Positions 9,672-18,283 of a stretch of DNA of 64,000 bases are shown in pieces. This DNA is from an uncultured SAR116 cluster alpha proteobacterium (GTDB lineage Bacteria > Pseudomonadota > Alphaproteobacteria > Puniceispirillales > Marisalimonadaceae). The DNA is taken from assembly GCA_902517815.1 (NCBI GenBank), contig CABYED010000006.1:19901-83900 (forward strand). The letters are read 5' to 3'. Position numbers and translations under genes: made by a program. The notes under the pieces are model-generated. The model was not told where the DNA came from and searched no databases. It saw nothing but the letters and a program-made list of their open reading frames with translations. Position 1 is the first letter of the stretch, and each line of letters starts with the position of its first letter.

Positions 9672-11309
9672 ATGCTTCAAAAATTGAATAATTTTGAAGA
9701 GCTATCTTTATCATTTAAATGGAATATTCCAGAATTTTACAATATAGCGTCTGATACTGTTGACCAGGATATTTATCAAAATAGGATAGCATTAATTAAT
9801 TTTTTACAAGACGGCAAGATAGAGGAATGGTCTTTTGTTGATATAAAAAGATATGCAAACAAACTTGCTAATGTTTTTGATCATTTTCATCTTGAGACCA
9901 ACGCAAGGATTGGTATTATTTTAGGTCAATGTCCTGAAACTGCAATTGCACATATGGCTTGCTTCAAGTCTGGAAAAATTTCAATACCTTTATTTAATTT
10001 ATTTGGAACAGATGCATTACATTATCGTTTGTTGAATTCTAGAGCATCCTTGGTGATTTGCGATAATATTGGCTTAAATAAAATTTTTGAAATTAAAGAT
10101 AGATTACCAGATTTAAAAAAAATAATTTGTATAGATAGTAATGAAGAAAAAAGGAATGTTTTTAATTTCAAAAAATTATTAGAACATGCCTCAGACAGTT
10201 ATATTACAAAAAAAACAAAAGCATCTGATCCCGCTTTAATAATTTATACTTCTGGAACGACAGGAGGGCCTAAAGGTGCTTTGCTCCCTCATAGATCGTT
10301 GTTAGGACATATACCAGGAGTAGAAATTCCTCATGAGTTTTTATCTTCATCTGAACCAGTTACAGATTTGTTTTGGACACCAGCTGACTGGGCATGGATA
10401 GGTGGGTTGTTTGATGTACTCCTTCCAGCATGGCACTTTGGTATTCCTGTAGTAAGTTACAGATCTCAAAAATTCGATCCTGAAGTTACTTTTGATTTAA
10501 TATCAAAGCTAGAGATAAAAAATACTTTCTTGCCACCAACTGCACTTAAAATGATGAAATCATTTAATCCCTCTAAAACAGTAAAAAACTTGAAATTAAG
10601 AACTGTTGGCTCAGGTGGTGAATCTCTTGGAGAAGATTTGCTAGAGTGGGGTAAGCAAATTCTAGGGGTTGGTATTAATGAGTTTTATGGTCAAACAGAA
10701 TGTAATTTAACAGTCTCGAATTGTGGAGCAATTATGCCAACTAGACAAGGTTCAATTGGTAAACCCGTTCCCGGTCATGAAGTTAGAATAATTAACGAAA
10801 ATGGAGAACTTATTAAAGAACCTGGATTAGATGGAGAAATAATAGTCAAATCCGATACCCCTGTATCTTTTTTAAAATACTGGGAAAATGATAAAGCAAC
10901 AAAACAAAAAGTTAGGGATGGTTGGCTTTACACTGGCGATTTTGCCTATAAGGATGAGGAGGGTTATTTTTATTTTAAAGGTAGAAAAGATGATATTATC
11001 AATACCTCAGGTTATAGGGTTGGACCAAGTGAAGTAGAAGATGCTGTGCTTTCTCATCCCAAAGTTAGTATGGTTGCAGTAATTGGTATTCCAGATAAAT
11101 TAAGAGGTCATATCATAAAAGCTTTTGTTGTTCCTAGGGATCATAATAATGTTTTAGCTGAAAATGAAATATTAAAAAGATCTATCCAAAATCATGTAAA
11201 ATTAAAGTTGGCTGCTCATGAATATCCTCGACTTATAGAGTTTGTTCACGAATTACCTTTAACAACTACAGGAAAAATTATCCGTAAAGATTTAAGAGAA
11301 AATAATTAA
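9672..11309 (+). CDS. Acyl-CoA synthetase, ACSM-like (medium-chain)
   Basis: A 545-residue AMP-forming ligase. Seen: P-loop YTSGTTGGPKG near residues 192-202, the HRSLLGHIPG segment after it, FYGQTECNL (A5), LYTGDFA, and the C-terminal LTTTGKIIRK with the catalytic Lys. The TPADWAWIGG segment is typical of the ACSM/acetoacetyl-like medium-chain and benzoate ligases. Upstream, AAGGAAAGG precedes ATG 9672 by about 12 bases. It is divergent from the 2-oxoacid:ferredoxin oxidoreductase, so it could supply aryl- or acyl-CoA for the same pathway. The acid substrate is not deducible. Confidence 0.92.
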   Translation: MLQKLNNFEELSLSFKWNIPEFYNIASDTVDQDIYQNRIALINFLQDGKIEEWSFVDIKRYANKLANVFDHFHLETNARIGIILGQCPETAIAHMACFKSGKISIPLFNLFGTDALHYRLLNSRASLVICDNIGLNKIFEIKDRLPDLKKIICIDSNEEKRNVFNFKKLLEHASDSYITKKTKASDPALIIYTSGTTGGPKGALLPHRSLLGHIPGVEIPHEFLSSSEPVTDLFWTPADWAWIGGLFDVLLPAWHFGIPVVSYRSQKFDPEVTFDLISKLEIKNTFLPPTALKMMKSFNPSKTVKNLKLRTVGSGGESLGEDLLEWGKQILGVGINEFYGQTECNLTVSNCGAIMPTRQGSIGKPVPGHEVRIINENGELIKEPGLDGEIIVKSDTPVSFLKYWENDKATKQKVRDGWLYTGDFAYKDEEGYFYFKGRKDDIINTSGYRVGPSEVEDAVLSHPKVSMVAVIGIPDKLRGHIIKAFVVPRDHNNVLAENEILKRSIQNHVKLKLAAHEYPRLIEFVHELPLTTTGKIIRKDLRENN

Positions 11310-11381
11310 TATATTTATGATTAATTTTGACTGACTTTCAAATGAGTTTTTATCTTATACTTTTTATTAGGTAAATTTATA

Positions 11382-11410
11382 TTTTTAAGGTTTAAGAAAT
11401 AAGCTATAAT
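11382..11410 (+). promoter_or_regulatory. Putative promoter of the metY-like gene
   Basis: A consensus -10 box TATAAT at 11405-11410 lies 26 bases before ATG 11437. The -35 region (11382-11389) is T-rich and only weakly like TTGACA. An alternative upstream pair is CTGACT (11331-11336) with TATACT (11356-11361), spaced 19 bases. Downstream, AAGGA at 11426-11430 is the ribosome-binding site. In an AT-rich genome chance matches are common. Confidence 0.35.
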
Positions 11411-11436
11411 ATTTAAAATTATTTTAAGGAATCTCA

Positions 11437-12732
11437 ATGAGTGAAAATTACAAATTCGATACCCTCTCTTTACATGCTGGTCATATTCCTGACAAGGAGA
11501 CTGGTTCTCGTGCTGTACCAATTTATCAGACAACATCTTACGTTTTCAATAGTACAGAAGAAGCAGCGTCTTTATATAATATGGAAGTTGGTGGACATTT
11601 ATATACTAGAATATCAAATCCTACAGTTGCAGCACTCGAGCAGAGGTTAGCATCTCTTGAAGGTGGAGCAAGTGCGCTTGCATGTTCGAGTGGAATGGCT
11701 GCAATGCATCTTGTGGTCTCAGCAATTTGTAGTAGTGGGGATCATATTGTTGCATCAAGTAAAATGTATGGAGCAAATATTAATTTACTTCAGCATACAA
11801 TGCCTCGTTTTGGTGTTAATACCGACTTTGTTAATCCCAATGATCCAGAAGCAATTAAGAGCGCAATAAAACCAAATACAAAATTAGTATTTGGAGAAGT
11901 TATTGGTAACCCAGGATTAGATATTATGGATGTTCCAAAAATTGCTAAAATATGTAATTCAAAAAATGTCCCTCTAGTACTAGACGCTACTTTTAATACC
12001 CCATATTTAATGCAGCCATTTAAGCACGGAGCTAATATTATTGTTCATTCACTTACTAAATGGTTAGGTGGTCATGGTATCGCGATAGGAGGTGCTATTG
12101 TTAATGGCGGTAACTTTGATTGGGGAGATAAAGACAAGTTTCCTACAATTTCAGGACCACATTTTGCTCTAGGTGGTATAAGTTTTTGGGAAGAATTTGG
12201 TCCATCTGCTTTAATAGCAAAAATAAGAGCAGAAGGTATGTATAATTTTGGACCTTCTTTATCACCTACTAATGCATTCCATTTAATGCAAGGAATTGAA
12301 ACGTTACCTTTGAGGATGAAAAAACATATTGAAAATACTCACTCTATATTAGATTTTTTAGTAAATCACGAAATGGTAGAATGGGTAAAGCATCCAGATT
12401 TAGAAACACATCCTGACCATGAAGTAGCTAAAAGAATATTACCCAAAGGATCTGGGTCAATTGTTGCTTTTGGTATTAAAGGTGGACGTGAAGCAGGGAA
12501 GGCATTTATTGAGTCTGTACAATTAGCTTCACATTTAGCAAATGTTGGTGATGCTAAAACATTACTTATTCATCCAGGGAGTACAACTCACTCTCATTTG
12601 AGTTCTGAAGCAATGAAAGAGGGTGGATTAACGGATGATATGATAAGACTTTCAGTTGGATTAGAAGATATTAATGACATCACAAAAGACTTTGAAAGAG
12701 GTTTCAAGGCCGTAAAAAAGCTTAATAAGTAG
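11437..12732 (+). CDS. metY: O-acetylhomoserine sulfhydrylase-like PLP enzyme (MetY/Cys-Met metabolism family)
   Basis: A 431-residue Cys/Met-metabolism PLP enzyme. Characterised MetY proteins join O-acetylhomoserine with sulfide (or methanethiol) to make homocysteine (or methionine). Seen: N-terminal DTLSLHAG, the substrate segment YTRISNPTVAALE near residues 60-72, the cofactor-stacking SSGMAAMH region near 85-92, and the PLP lysine in HSLTKWLGGHG near 200-210. The length is typical (about 425-435). AAGGA precedes the ATG by six bases. It is followed after 7 bases by an alpha/beta hydrolase, an unusual partner for methionine synthesis. Given the sulfur-related genes downstream, a role in handling an organic thiol or as a C-S lyase is possible; that is inference. 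Confidence 0.9.
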   Translation: MSENYKFDTLSLHAGHIPDKETGSRAVPIYQTTSYVFNSTEEAASLYNMEVGGHLYTRISNPTVAALEQRLASLEGGASALACSSGMAAMHLVVSAICSSGDHIVASSKMYGANINLLQHTMPRFGVNTDFVNPNDPEAIKSAIKPNTKLVFGEVIGNPGLDIMDVPKIAKICNSKNVPLVLDATFNTPYLMQPFKHGANIIVHSLTKWLGGHGIAIGGAIVNGGNFDWGDKDKFPTISGPHFALGGISFWEEFGPSALIAKIRAEGMYNFGPSLSPTNAFHLMQGIETLPLRMKKHIENTHSILDFLVNHEMVEWVKHPDLETHPDHEVAKRILPKGSGSIVAFGIKGGREAGKAFIESVQLASHLANVGDAKTLLIHPGSTTHSHLSSEAMKEGGLTDDMIRLSVGLEDINDITKDFERGFKAVKKLNK

Positions 12733-12739
12733 GAATATC

Positions 12740-13537
12740 ATGATCATTAACTTTAAAGGTGCTAATACTTATTTAGGTACAGGTGGTAAAAGCTTAGACA
12801 TTAATAAAAGGACTTTGTGTTTTTTACACGGGTCAGGTCAAAATCATTTGAGCTTTATTCAACAGGCTCGTTTTTTTGCGTATAAAGGGTATTCTGTAAT
12901 TGTCCCTGATATGCCAGCCCATGGATTTTCTGATGGTAATCCATGCAAATCAATAAAAGAAAATGCTGAATGGATAAATGACTTATTAGTTAAACTAAAT
13001 CTTAAAGACGTGGTTGTTATCGGACATTCTCAAGGATGTTTAGTAGCCCTAGAATTGAATAGGATTTTAAAAAATTCTTTAGAAGCACTAATATTTGTTG
13101 CGGGCTCAAATGAAATTCCAGTTAATCAATTTTTATTAGATCTTTCAAAAGAAAATCCACAAAAAGCCTCTCAAATGATGGTTACTTGGGGACATGGAGT
13201 TGATGGTGACATGTCAATTAATAAATGGCCAGGACATTCCCATTATGGAGAAGGTAATAATATAATGTGCATGAACAAACCAACAGCTTTAATGTATGAT
13301 TTACACTCTTGTAATGATTATTCAGACGGAATAGATGCTGCAAAAAATATCAAAGTCCCAGCATTGGCTGTTTTAGCAAAAAATGATCAAATGACGCCAT
13401 TAAAATCAGGCTTGAAATTTGTAGAACTAATAAAAAATTGTGAAATTCACATTCTTAATTGCGGTCATTTTCTCCCATCTGAAAGGCCTATTGAATTAAA
13501 CTCAATAATAAACTCTTTTCTTTCAAAATTAAAATAA
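12740..13537 (+). CDS. Alpha/beta hydrolase
   Basis: A 265-residue serine hydrolase of the alpha/beta fold. Seen: oxyanion segment FLHGSGQNH near residues 28-36, nucleophile elbow GHSQG with Ser97, likely acid Asp216 in AKNDQMTP and His243 in NCGHFLPSERP, so the triad is complete. It has no signal peptide and is probably cytoplasmic. It starts seven bases after the metY-like gene and is followed 27 bases later by a CoA ligase, so it sits in one co-directional run (11437-16648). It could cleave an ester, thioester or lactone, releasing the acid that the next gene activates; the substrate is unknown. Confidence 0.88.
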   Translation: MIINFKGANTYLGTGGKSLDINKRTLCFLHGSGQNHLSFIQQARFFAYKGYSVIVPDMPAHGFSDGNPCKSIKENAEWINDLLVKLNLKDVVVIGHSQGCLVALELNRILKNSLEALIFVAGSNEIPVNQFLLDLSKENPQKASQMMVTWGHGVDGDMSINKWPGHSHYGEGNNIMCMNKPTALMYDLHSCNDYSDGIDAAKNIKVPALAVLAKNDQMTPLKSGLKFVELIKNCEIHILNCGHFLPSERPIELNSIINSFLSKLK

Positions 13538-13564
13538 TTTTCAAATAGGGATTTTGTAAATTAA

Positions 13565-15145
13565 ATGAACGAAAAAAATTACTTCTTATTTAATAATTCT
13601 GAAAATCCAGATCATTGGAAAATTTCTGAAATTATCCTAGATCAATGTAAGAAATATCCAAAAAGAGAAATTATCGAATTTATAAATGGTCCAAAATGGA
13701 CTTTCAATGACCTAAAAATTAAATCTTTAGAAAAAGCTCAAATTTTAAAAGAATTGAGTTTAAATAAAGGTGACAATTTAACAGTGTTAATAGAAGACCC
13801 AAAAGAATTCATATTATATTGGATAGCATGCAGTTTTATGGGAGTTATGTTTGTAGCTATCAATACTGCTATAAAAGGAAATGTATTATTACATCAAATT
13901 AAGACATCTAAATCAAAAAATGTTCTTGTTGAAGATCAATTTTTTGATGAAGTAAAAAGCTTGGTTAATCTTCATAAATTAGAAGTTGAAATTTTAAATT
14001 TTAAAGATTTAAATAACAAAGATATTTTGAATGAAGACGAGATTATTTTAGGAAAATTAAGTGACAATGTTTGTACAATGTTTACAAGTGGAACATCAGG
14101 GCCTTCTAAAGGAGTTATGATGCCCAATGCACATTGTGTTTTGTTTGCTATAGGAACAATTGAAAATTACAACTTAAGAAATAATCACACTTTTTACATC
14201 TCCTTACCCTTATTCCATGCTAATGGATTATTTATGCAACTTTTAGCATGTATTATGACTGGTGCAAAAGCAGTTATAAGAACTAGATTCTCAGCCTCAA
14301 ATTGGCTTAAAGATATTAGAAAGTATAATATAACTCATACTAATATGTTAGGTGCTATAGCTGCGTTTATTGTCGCACAACCTCCTACTAAATACGATAA
14401 AGATCATAATTTAAAAGTGATTGGTTCAGCGCCATTGCCAAGTGAACCTGAAAAAATTTTTAGAAATAGATTTGGTGTAAAATATGTATTACCGCTTTAT
14501 GGAATGACAGAAGTTAATATTCCAATATATGGTTTAAAAAATGAAATGGGTAATGGTAGGTGCGGAAAACTATATGAAAAATATTTTGAGGTTGAAATAA
14601 GAGACCCTGAGAAAGATACACCTGTTAATGATGGCTTAGTTGGTGAAATAGTTGTAAGACCAAAACAACCCTTTGGTTTTATGTCTGGTTATTTAGGAAT
14701 GCCAGAGAAAACTGTAGAAAGTTGGAGAAATTTCTGGTTTCATACTGGTGATGCAGGGATTAGAGAAAAGTCAGGACATTTTGTTTTTGTAGATAGAATT
14801 AAAGATTGCATTAGAAGAAGAGGTGAAAATATTTCATCATACGAGGTCGAACAAGCTTTTTTAGAAATTCCATTTATTACAGAAGCAGCTGCATATGCAA
14901 TTTCAGCTGATGGAGGTGAGGGAATGGAAGATGAAGTAATGGTAGCTTTGATGATTGATAATAAAACCAATATAGATTTTGATGAATTACTTGAAAAAAC
15001 AAAAATAAACTTAGCTAAATTTGCCATACCCAAATATATAAGAGTAATGAAAGAGTTTCCAAAAACACAAACAGGTAAGATCCAAAAAAACAAGCTAAGA
15101 GAAGAAGGGGTTACTATAGATACTTGGCAAAATAAAAATATTTAA
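13565..15145 (+). CDS. Acyl-CoA ligase, CaiC-like
   Basis: A 526-residue AMP-forming ligase nearest in look to crotonobetaine/carnitine-CoA ligases (CaiC). Seen: P-loop FTSGTSGPSKGVM near residues 173-185, LYGMTE, WFHTGDAG near 396-403, the hinge segment DRIKDCIRRRGENIS, and the C-terminal PKTQTGKIQK. It is the fourth acyl-CoA ligase in the first 15 kb. It lies between an alpha/beta hydrolase and a DHDPS-family lyase, which suggests a dedicated pathway for an unusual acid. CaiC itself normally sits with caiA/caiB-type genes; those are absent here, so carnitine is not supported. Confidence 0.9.
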   Translation: MNEKNYFLFNNSENPDHWKISEIILDQCKKYPKREIIEFINGPKWTFNDLKIKSLEKAQILKELSLNKGDNLTVLIEDPKEFILYWIACSFMGVMFVAINTAIKGNVLLHQIKTSKSKNVLVEDQFFDEVKSLVNLHKLEVEILNFKDLNNKDILNEDEIILGKLSDNVCTMFTSGTSGPSKGVMMPNAHCVLFAIGTIENYNLRNNHTFYISLPLFHANGLFMQLLACIMTGAKAVIRTRFSASNWLKDIRKYNITHTNMLGAIAAFIVAQPPTKYDKDHNLKVIGSAPLPSEPEKIFRNRFGVKYVLPLYGMTEVNIPIYGLKNEMGNGRCGKLYEKYFEVEIRDPEKDTPVNDGLVGEIVVRPKQPFGFMSGYLGMPEKTVESWRNFWFHTGDAGIREKSGHFVFVDRIKDCIRRRGENISSYEVEQAFLEIPFITEAAAYAISADGGEGMEDEVMVALMIDNKTNIDFDELLEKTKINLAKFAIPKYIRVMKEFPKTQTGKIQKNKLREEGVTIDTWQNKNI

Positions 15146-15180
15146 TTATTATAAATTAAAAAAAATATGAAGGGGTCAAA

Positions 15181-16098
15181 ATGGCAAATAATAAATTTCA
15201 AGGTTGCTGGCCAGTGGCTCCAACACCTTTTAAAGACAATGGTGAACTCGACATAGAAGGCATGAAAAGAGTTCTAGATTGCATGGTGGATCAAAATGTT
15301 GATGGCATTTGTATACTTGCGAATTACTCCGAGCAGTTTTTGTTATCAGATGATGAAAGAGAGATTTTAACTAGATTATGTATTGAACACGTATCAGGCA
15401 GAGTTCCTGTAATTACAACAGTAAGTCATTTTTCAACAGACATTGCGCTTACACGAGCTAAATTAGTTAGAGAACTTGGTGGTGAAATGCTTATGATGAT
15501 GCCCCCATATCATGGAGCATTAATGAGAGGAACGTCTCAACAAACATTTGAACAATTTGCAAAAGTAGGTGAAGCAGGAGTAACTATTATGGTTCAAGAC
15601 GCACCATTATCAGGAGTTGATTTGCCTGTTCCCCTTTTAATTAAAATGGCTAAAGAAATAGAAACGGTAAAATGTTTTAAAATTGAGTGTGCACAGGCGG
15701 CTTCTAAATTACGAAAACTCGTAGTTGAAGGTGGTGATGCTATTGAAGGACCATTTGATGGTGAAGAGGGAATAACATTGTTTGCTGATTTAGAAGCTGG
15801 AGCAACTGGTAATATGAGTTCAGCAATGATACCAGACTTAATTAAACCAGTTGTTTTAGACTATTTGGACGGAGAATTTGATAAATCTGAAGAAAAATAT
15901 AATAATATTTTACCTTTAATTAATTATGAAAATAGGCAATGTGGATTTAGAGCTACTAAAGTAATTATGAAAGAAGGGGGTGTTATTCATTCAGATTTTT
16001 GTAGACATCCAATTCCGCCTTTAGAAGAACAAACAAAAGCAGGATTAATCAAATTAGTTAAGAAATATGATCCAATTGCCTTAAGCTGGGGAAAATAA
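15181..16098 (+). CDS. DHDPS/N-acetylneuraminate lyase family aldolase, atypical
   Basis: A 305-residue class I aldolase-type TIM barrel of the DapA/NAL superfamily, whose members condense or cleave pyruvate-containing compounds through a Schiff-base lysine. Seen: N-terminal PVAPTPF near residues 11-17, and Lys167 in the strand segment CFKIEC as the likely Schiff-base lysine. The GTTGE loop of true DapA reads ANYSEQ (about 47-52) and the catalytic-Tyr strand reads MVQDAP (about 137-142), so it is probably not lysine biosynthesis. An AAGGGG ribosome-binding site precedes ATG 15181. It lies 35 bases after the CaiC-like ligase and 37 before the cupin. Likely a dehydratase or aldolase on a catabolic 2-oxoacid; the substrate is unknown. 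Confidence 0.85.
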   Translation: MANNKFQGCWPVAPTPFKDNGELDIEGMKRVLDCMVDQNVDGICILANYSEQFLLSDDEREILTRLCIEHVSGRVPVITTVSHFSTDIALTRAKLVRELGGEMLMMMPPYHGALMRGTSQQTFEQFAKVGEAGVTIMVQDAPLSGVDLPVPLLIKMAKEIETVKCFKIECAQAASKLRKLVVEGGDAIEGPFDGEEGITLFADLEAGATGNMSSAMIPDLIKPVVLDYLDGEFDKSEEKYNNILPLINYENRQCGFRATKVIMKEGGVIHSDFCRHPIPPLEEQTKAGLIKLVKKYDPIALSWGK

Positions 16099-16125
16099 AA
16101 TTTAAAATACTTATAAACTAATTTT

Positions 16126-16130
16126 GGAGG
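16126..16130 (+). promoter_or_regulatory. Ribosome-binding site pointing to a TTG start for the cupin
   Basis: GGAGG at 16126-16130 lies five bases before TTG 16136. A frame-compatible TTG at 16124 overlaps this very sequence, so the downstream TTG is the better start. No ATG occurs near the beginning of the conserved domain. Confidence 0.7.
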
Positions 16131-16135
16131 AACTA

Positions 16136-16648
16136 TTGCCTTATACTTTAGATGAATTAGTTCAAGATATTAAAGAAATTATTAATACTGAAAAAATGCC
16201 ATATGGGGCAGATAAAATTTGCTATTTTGTTTCAAAAGCACTTATGGATCAGAATTTTATCATTGATAATCTTCCTGATAGAGCTGATGGTGAATTACCT
16301 AGGCAAATACTTTATGAAGATAAAGAAACTGGTTTTTGTGTCTGTGGTCATGTCCATGATAATGAAGCGATAGGAAGCCCTCATGACCATGGATCAAGCT
16401 GGGCTATTTATGGACAAGCCTCTGGTGAAACAGAAATGACTGATTGGGAAATTGTTGGAAAAAATAATTCAGATGACGTTGTAAATGTTAAACCAAAACA
16501 AACATATATTATGAAAGCTGGTGATGTACATTTTTATGATGTAGGACATGTCCATTCACCAGTTAGAAAGTATCCTGTTAGATTATTAAGGATCGAAGGG
16601 GCTAACTTGGATAATGTAAGAAGATCTAATATTAAAGTAGTTACCTAA
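16136..16648 (+). CDS. Cupin protein resembling cysteine/thiol dioxygenase
   Basis: A 170-residue protein with a TTG start. Its cupin core carries SPHDHGSSWAIYG (His83 and His85) followed by a Glu-rich strand, and a second cupin motif GDVHFYDVGHVHSP (His138 or His140 as third metal ligand). The H-x-H, about 50 residues, then H spacing is that of mononuclear-iron thiol dioxygenases (CDO, 3-mercaptopropionate dioxygenase), which turn thiols into sulfinates. The overall length (about 170-200) fits too. Its 3' end overlaps the convergent four-domain rhodanese gene by 8 bases. CDO-like cupins next to multi-rhodanese proteins are, to my recollection, seen in other proteobacteria. A sugar or auxin-type cupin remains possible. 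Confidence 0.72.
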   Translation: MPYTLDELVQDIKEIINTEKMPYGADKICYFVSKALMDQNFIIDNLPDRADGELPRQILYEDKETGFCVCGHVHDNEAIGSPHDHGSSWAIYGQASGETEMTDWEIVGKNNSDDVVNVKPKQTYIMKAGDVHFYDVGHVHSPVRKYPVRLLRIEGANLDNVRRSNIKVVT

Positions 16649-18200
16649 AAAATCCCCTTTCTTCTTCATCCATGTTTTTTATTAAATCAGTTTCCCATTT
16701 TAAGTAATTTTTTGCGTGTTCTTTGTTTCCTTGATGACGAAGGTGCGTATGAAAATTAAAATCAATAAATTTTTCATCCAACTCAACTTCTGTTGTATCG
16801 ATATAATCCAGATAATGTTCAACGTCTGTTTCATTCCAATGATATACTTGAACAACAAACTTTGGATCTTTTTCTTGAAGATCATGTACAATTAGACTTG
16901 CTTTAGGTATATCATTGGTAATTAGAATGATAGATTTGACATAGTGTGTCATCACTTTTGTTATTACTGATCTATTGGTCCAAACTGACTTCTTTATTCT
17001 TTTTTTGCAATAATCAAAGCTGTTGCGGATATCAAAGATAGGAGTACCTTTTAAATTTTTTAAATTCTCTAATTTAATTAAATTTATTGGGTTAGCTCTA
17101 AAGTTTACATCATGTTTGAGATTTAAATTTTTTATTCTTTTAGGGCTTTCATTTACAACATAACAATGATAATTCATTTTTTTTAACCATAATGCTGTCA
17201 TGCCGGCTCTAACTAGATCACCGTCATCAAATACAATTACATGTGATTTTAATACACCTATATATTTATCAGTAGCTTGTACTAATTGACCACCAGGTAC
17301 GTTTCTTAATTTAGATAATTTATTTTTTTGATTTGAGCTTGTTCTTACATCAAAAACATATTTAGTTATGTTGTCATCATTAATGAGTTTTTGGGCTTGA
17401 TTAAAATCAATGATTTTAACTTTATTTTCTAATAAGTTTACTATCTTGCCTCTAAGTTCATTAATTTTTTCATTATTTGGTGTTTTGTCCAAAAATTTTG
17501 TTTTTCCATTATCTAATTTTAAATTAGCTAAAAACCATCCTTGTGTTCCATTCTCTAATGCATAAACTTTATTTTTGATACCAAAATTTATCAGTGCCTG
17601 AGCACCAATAATTGATCTTGTTCGGCCCGCGCAATTGATTATTATTTCAGTATTTGAACTTTTTATTAGTTCAGAAATTCTAAAAGGTATTTCAGCATTT
17701 GGACAACAAACACTTCCAGGTATACTCATCTTATTATATTCATCAAATGGTCTGCCATCTAATATAATAATATCTCTCTTTTCCTTTTGTTTCTGAAATA
17801 ATTGAGGTGCTGTTATAGATGGTGTATTAAATGTTTTTTCGACTAATTCCCCAAAACTTTTACTAGGTACATTAATTCCGTCAAACAGACGAAACTTAGA
17901 ATTTTTCCAACCATCAACGCCATTTTTTAAAATAAAAACATTTATATATTTTAAATTTTTTGCCAGTTTATAAGTTATCTCTGAAATTCCGTCGTTATTA
18001 TCAAACAAAACTATTCGGACATTTTTGTTAGGCAAAAGCTTCTCAATTTTTATTTCAAATTCGCTAAATGGAATTGAAATAGAAAATATAGGATGACCTG
18101 AAGTGTGTTGAGCTGTCTCTCTAACATCAATAAAAGCTAGTTCTTTTTCGTCTGAAATCCAACTTTTTACTGTTTTGGCTTCTACAAAATTTTTCATCAT
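16641..18200 (-). CDS. Multidomain rhodanese-like sulfurtransferase (four repeats)
   Basis: A 519-residue protein with four rhodanese-like units at about residues 8-105, 125-235, 255-345 and 360-450. Each opens with a strand of the F/LDxR type (IDVRETA, LDGRPFD, FDVRTSS, FDIRNSF). Only the second has an active-site cysteine loop, NCAGRTRS with Cys190. The corresponding loops of the others read FDNNDGIS, FDDGDLVR and TNDIPKAS, so they are probably structural. The protein should transfer sulfane sulfur (thiosulfate, persulfide) to a thiol or cyanide. ATG 18200 or the next codon may be the start; there is no clear Shine-Dalgarno. It is convergent and overlapping with the thiol-dioxygenase-like cupin and divergent from the ThDP enzyme 83 bp away. 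Confidence 0.9.
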   Translation of the reverse strand: MMKNFVEAKTVKSWISDEKELAFIDVRETAQHTSGHPIFSISIPFSEFEIKIEKLLPNKNVRIVLFDNNDGISEITYKLAKNLKYINVFILKNGVDGWKNSKFRLFDGINVPSKSFGELVEKTFNTPSITAPQLFQKQKEKRDIIILDGRPFDEYNKMSIPGSVCCPNAEIPFRISELIKSSNTEIIINCAGRTRSIIGAQALINFGIKNKVYALENGTQGWFLANLKLDNGKTKFLDKTPNNEKINELRGKIVNLLENKVKIIDFNQAQKLINDDNITKYVFDVRTSSNQKNKLSKLRNVPGGQLVQATDKYIGVLKSHVIVFDDGDLVRAGMTALWLKKMNYHCYVVNESPKRIKNLNLKHDVNFRANPINLIKLENLKNLKGTPIFDIRNSFDYCKKRIKKSVWTNRSVITKVMTHYVKSIILITNDIPKASLIVHDLQEKDPKFVVQVYHWNETDVEHYLDYIDTTEVELDEKFIDFNFHTHLRHQGNKEHAKNYLKWETDLIKNMDEEERGFFR

Positions 18201-18283
18201 TTAATACAATTATTGATTTAAATTTAATAATTCAAAAAATTAATATATGTTTTTTGATAAGGATAGTCAAAATGGGGGATATA

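Noticed and set aside
11310..11436. Possible SAM riboswitch before the metY-like gene
   Set aside because: No SAM-II-like core or pseudoknot-forming segments found by eye in this short AT-rich leader.
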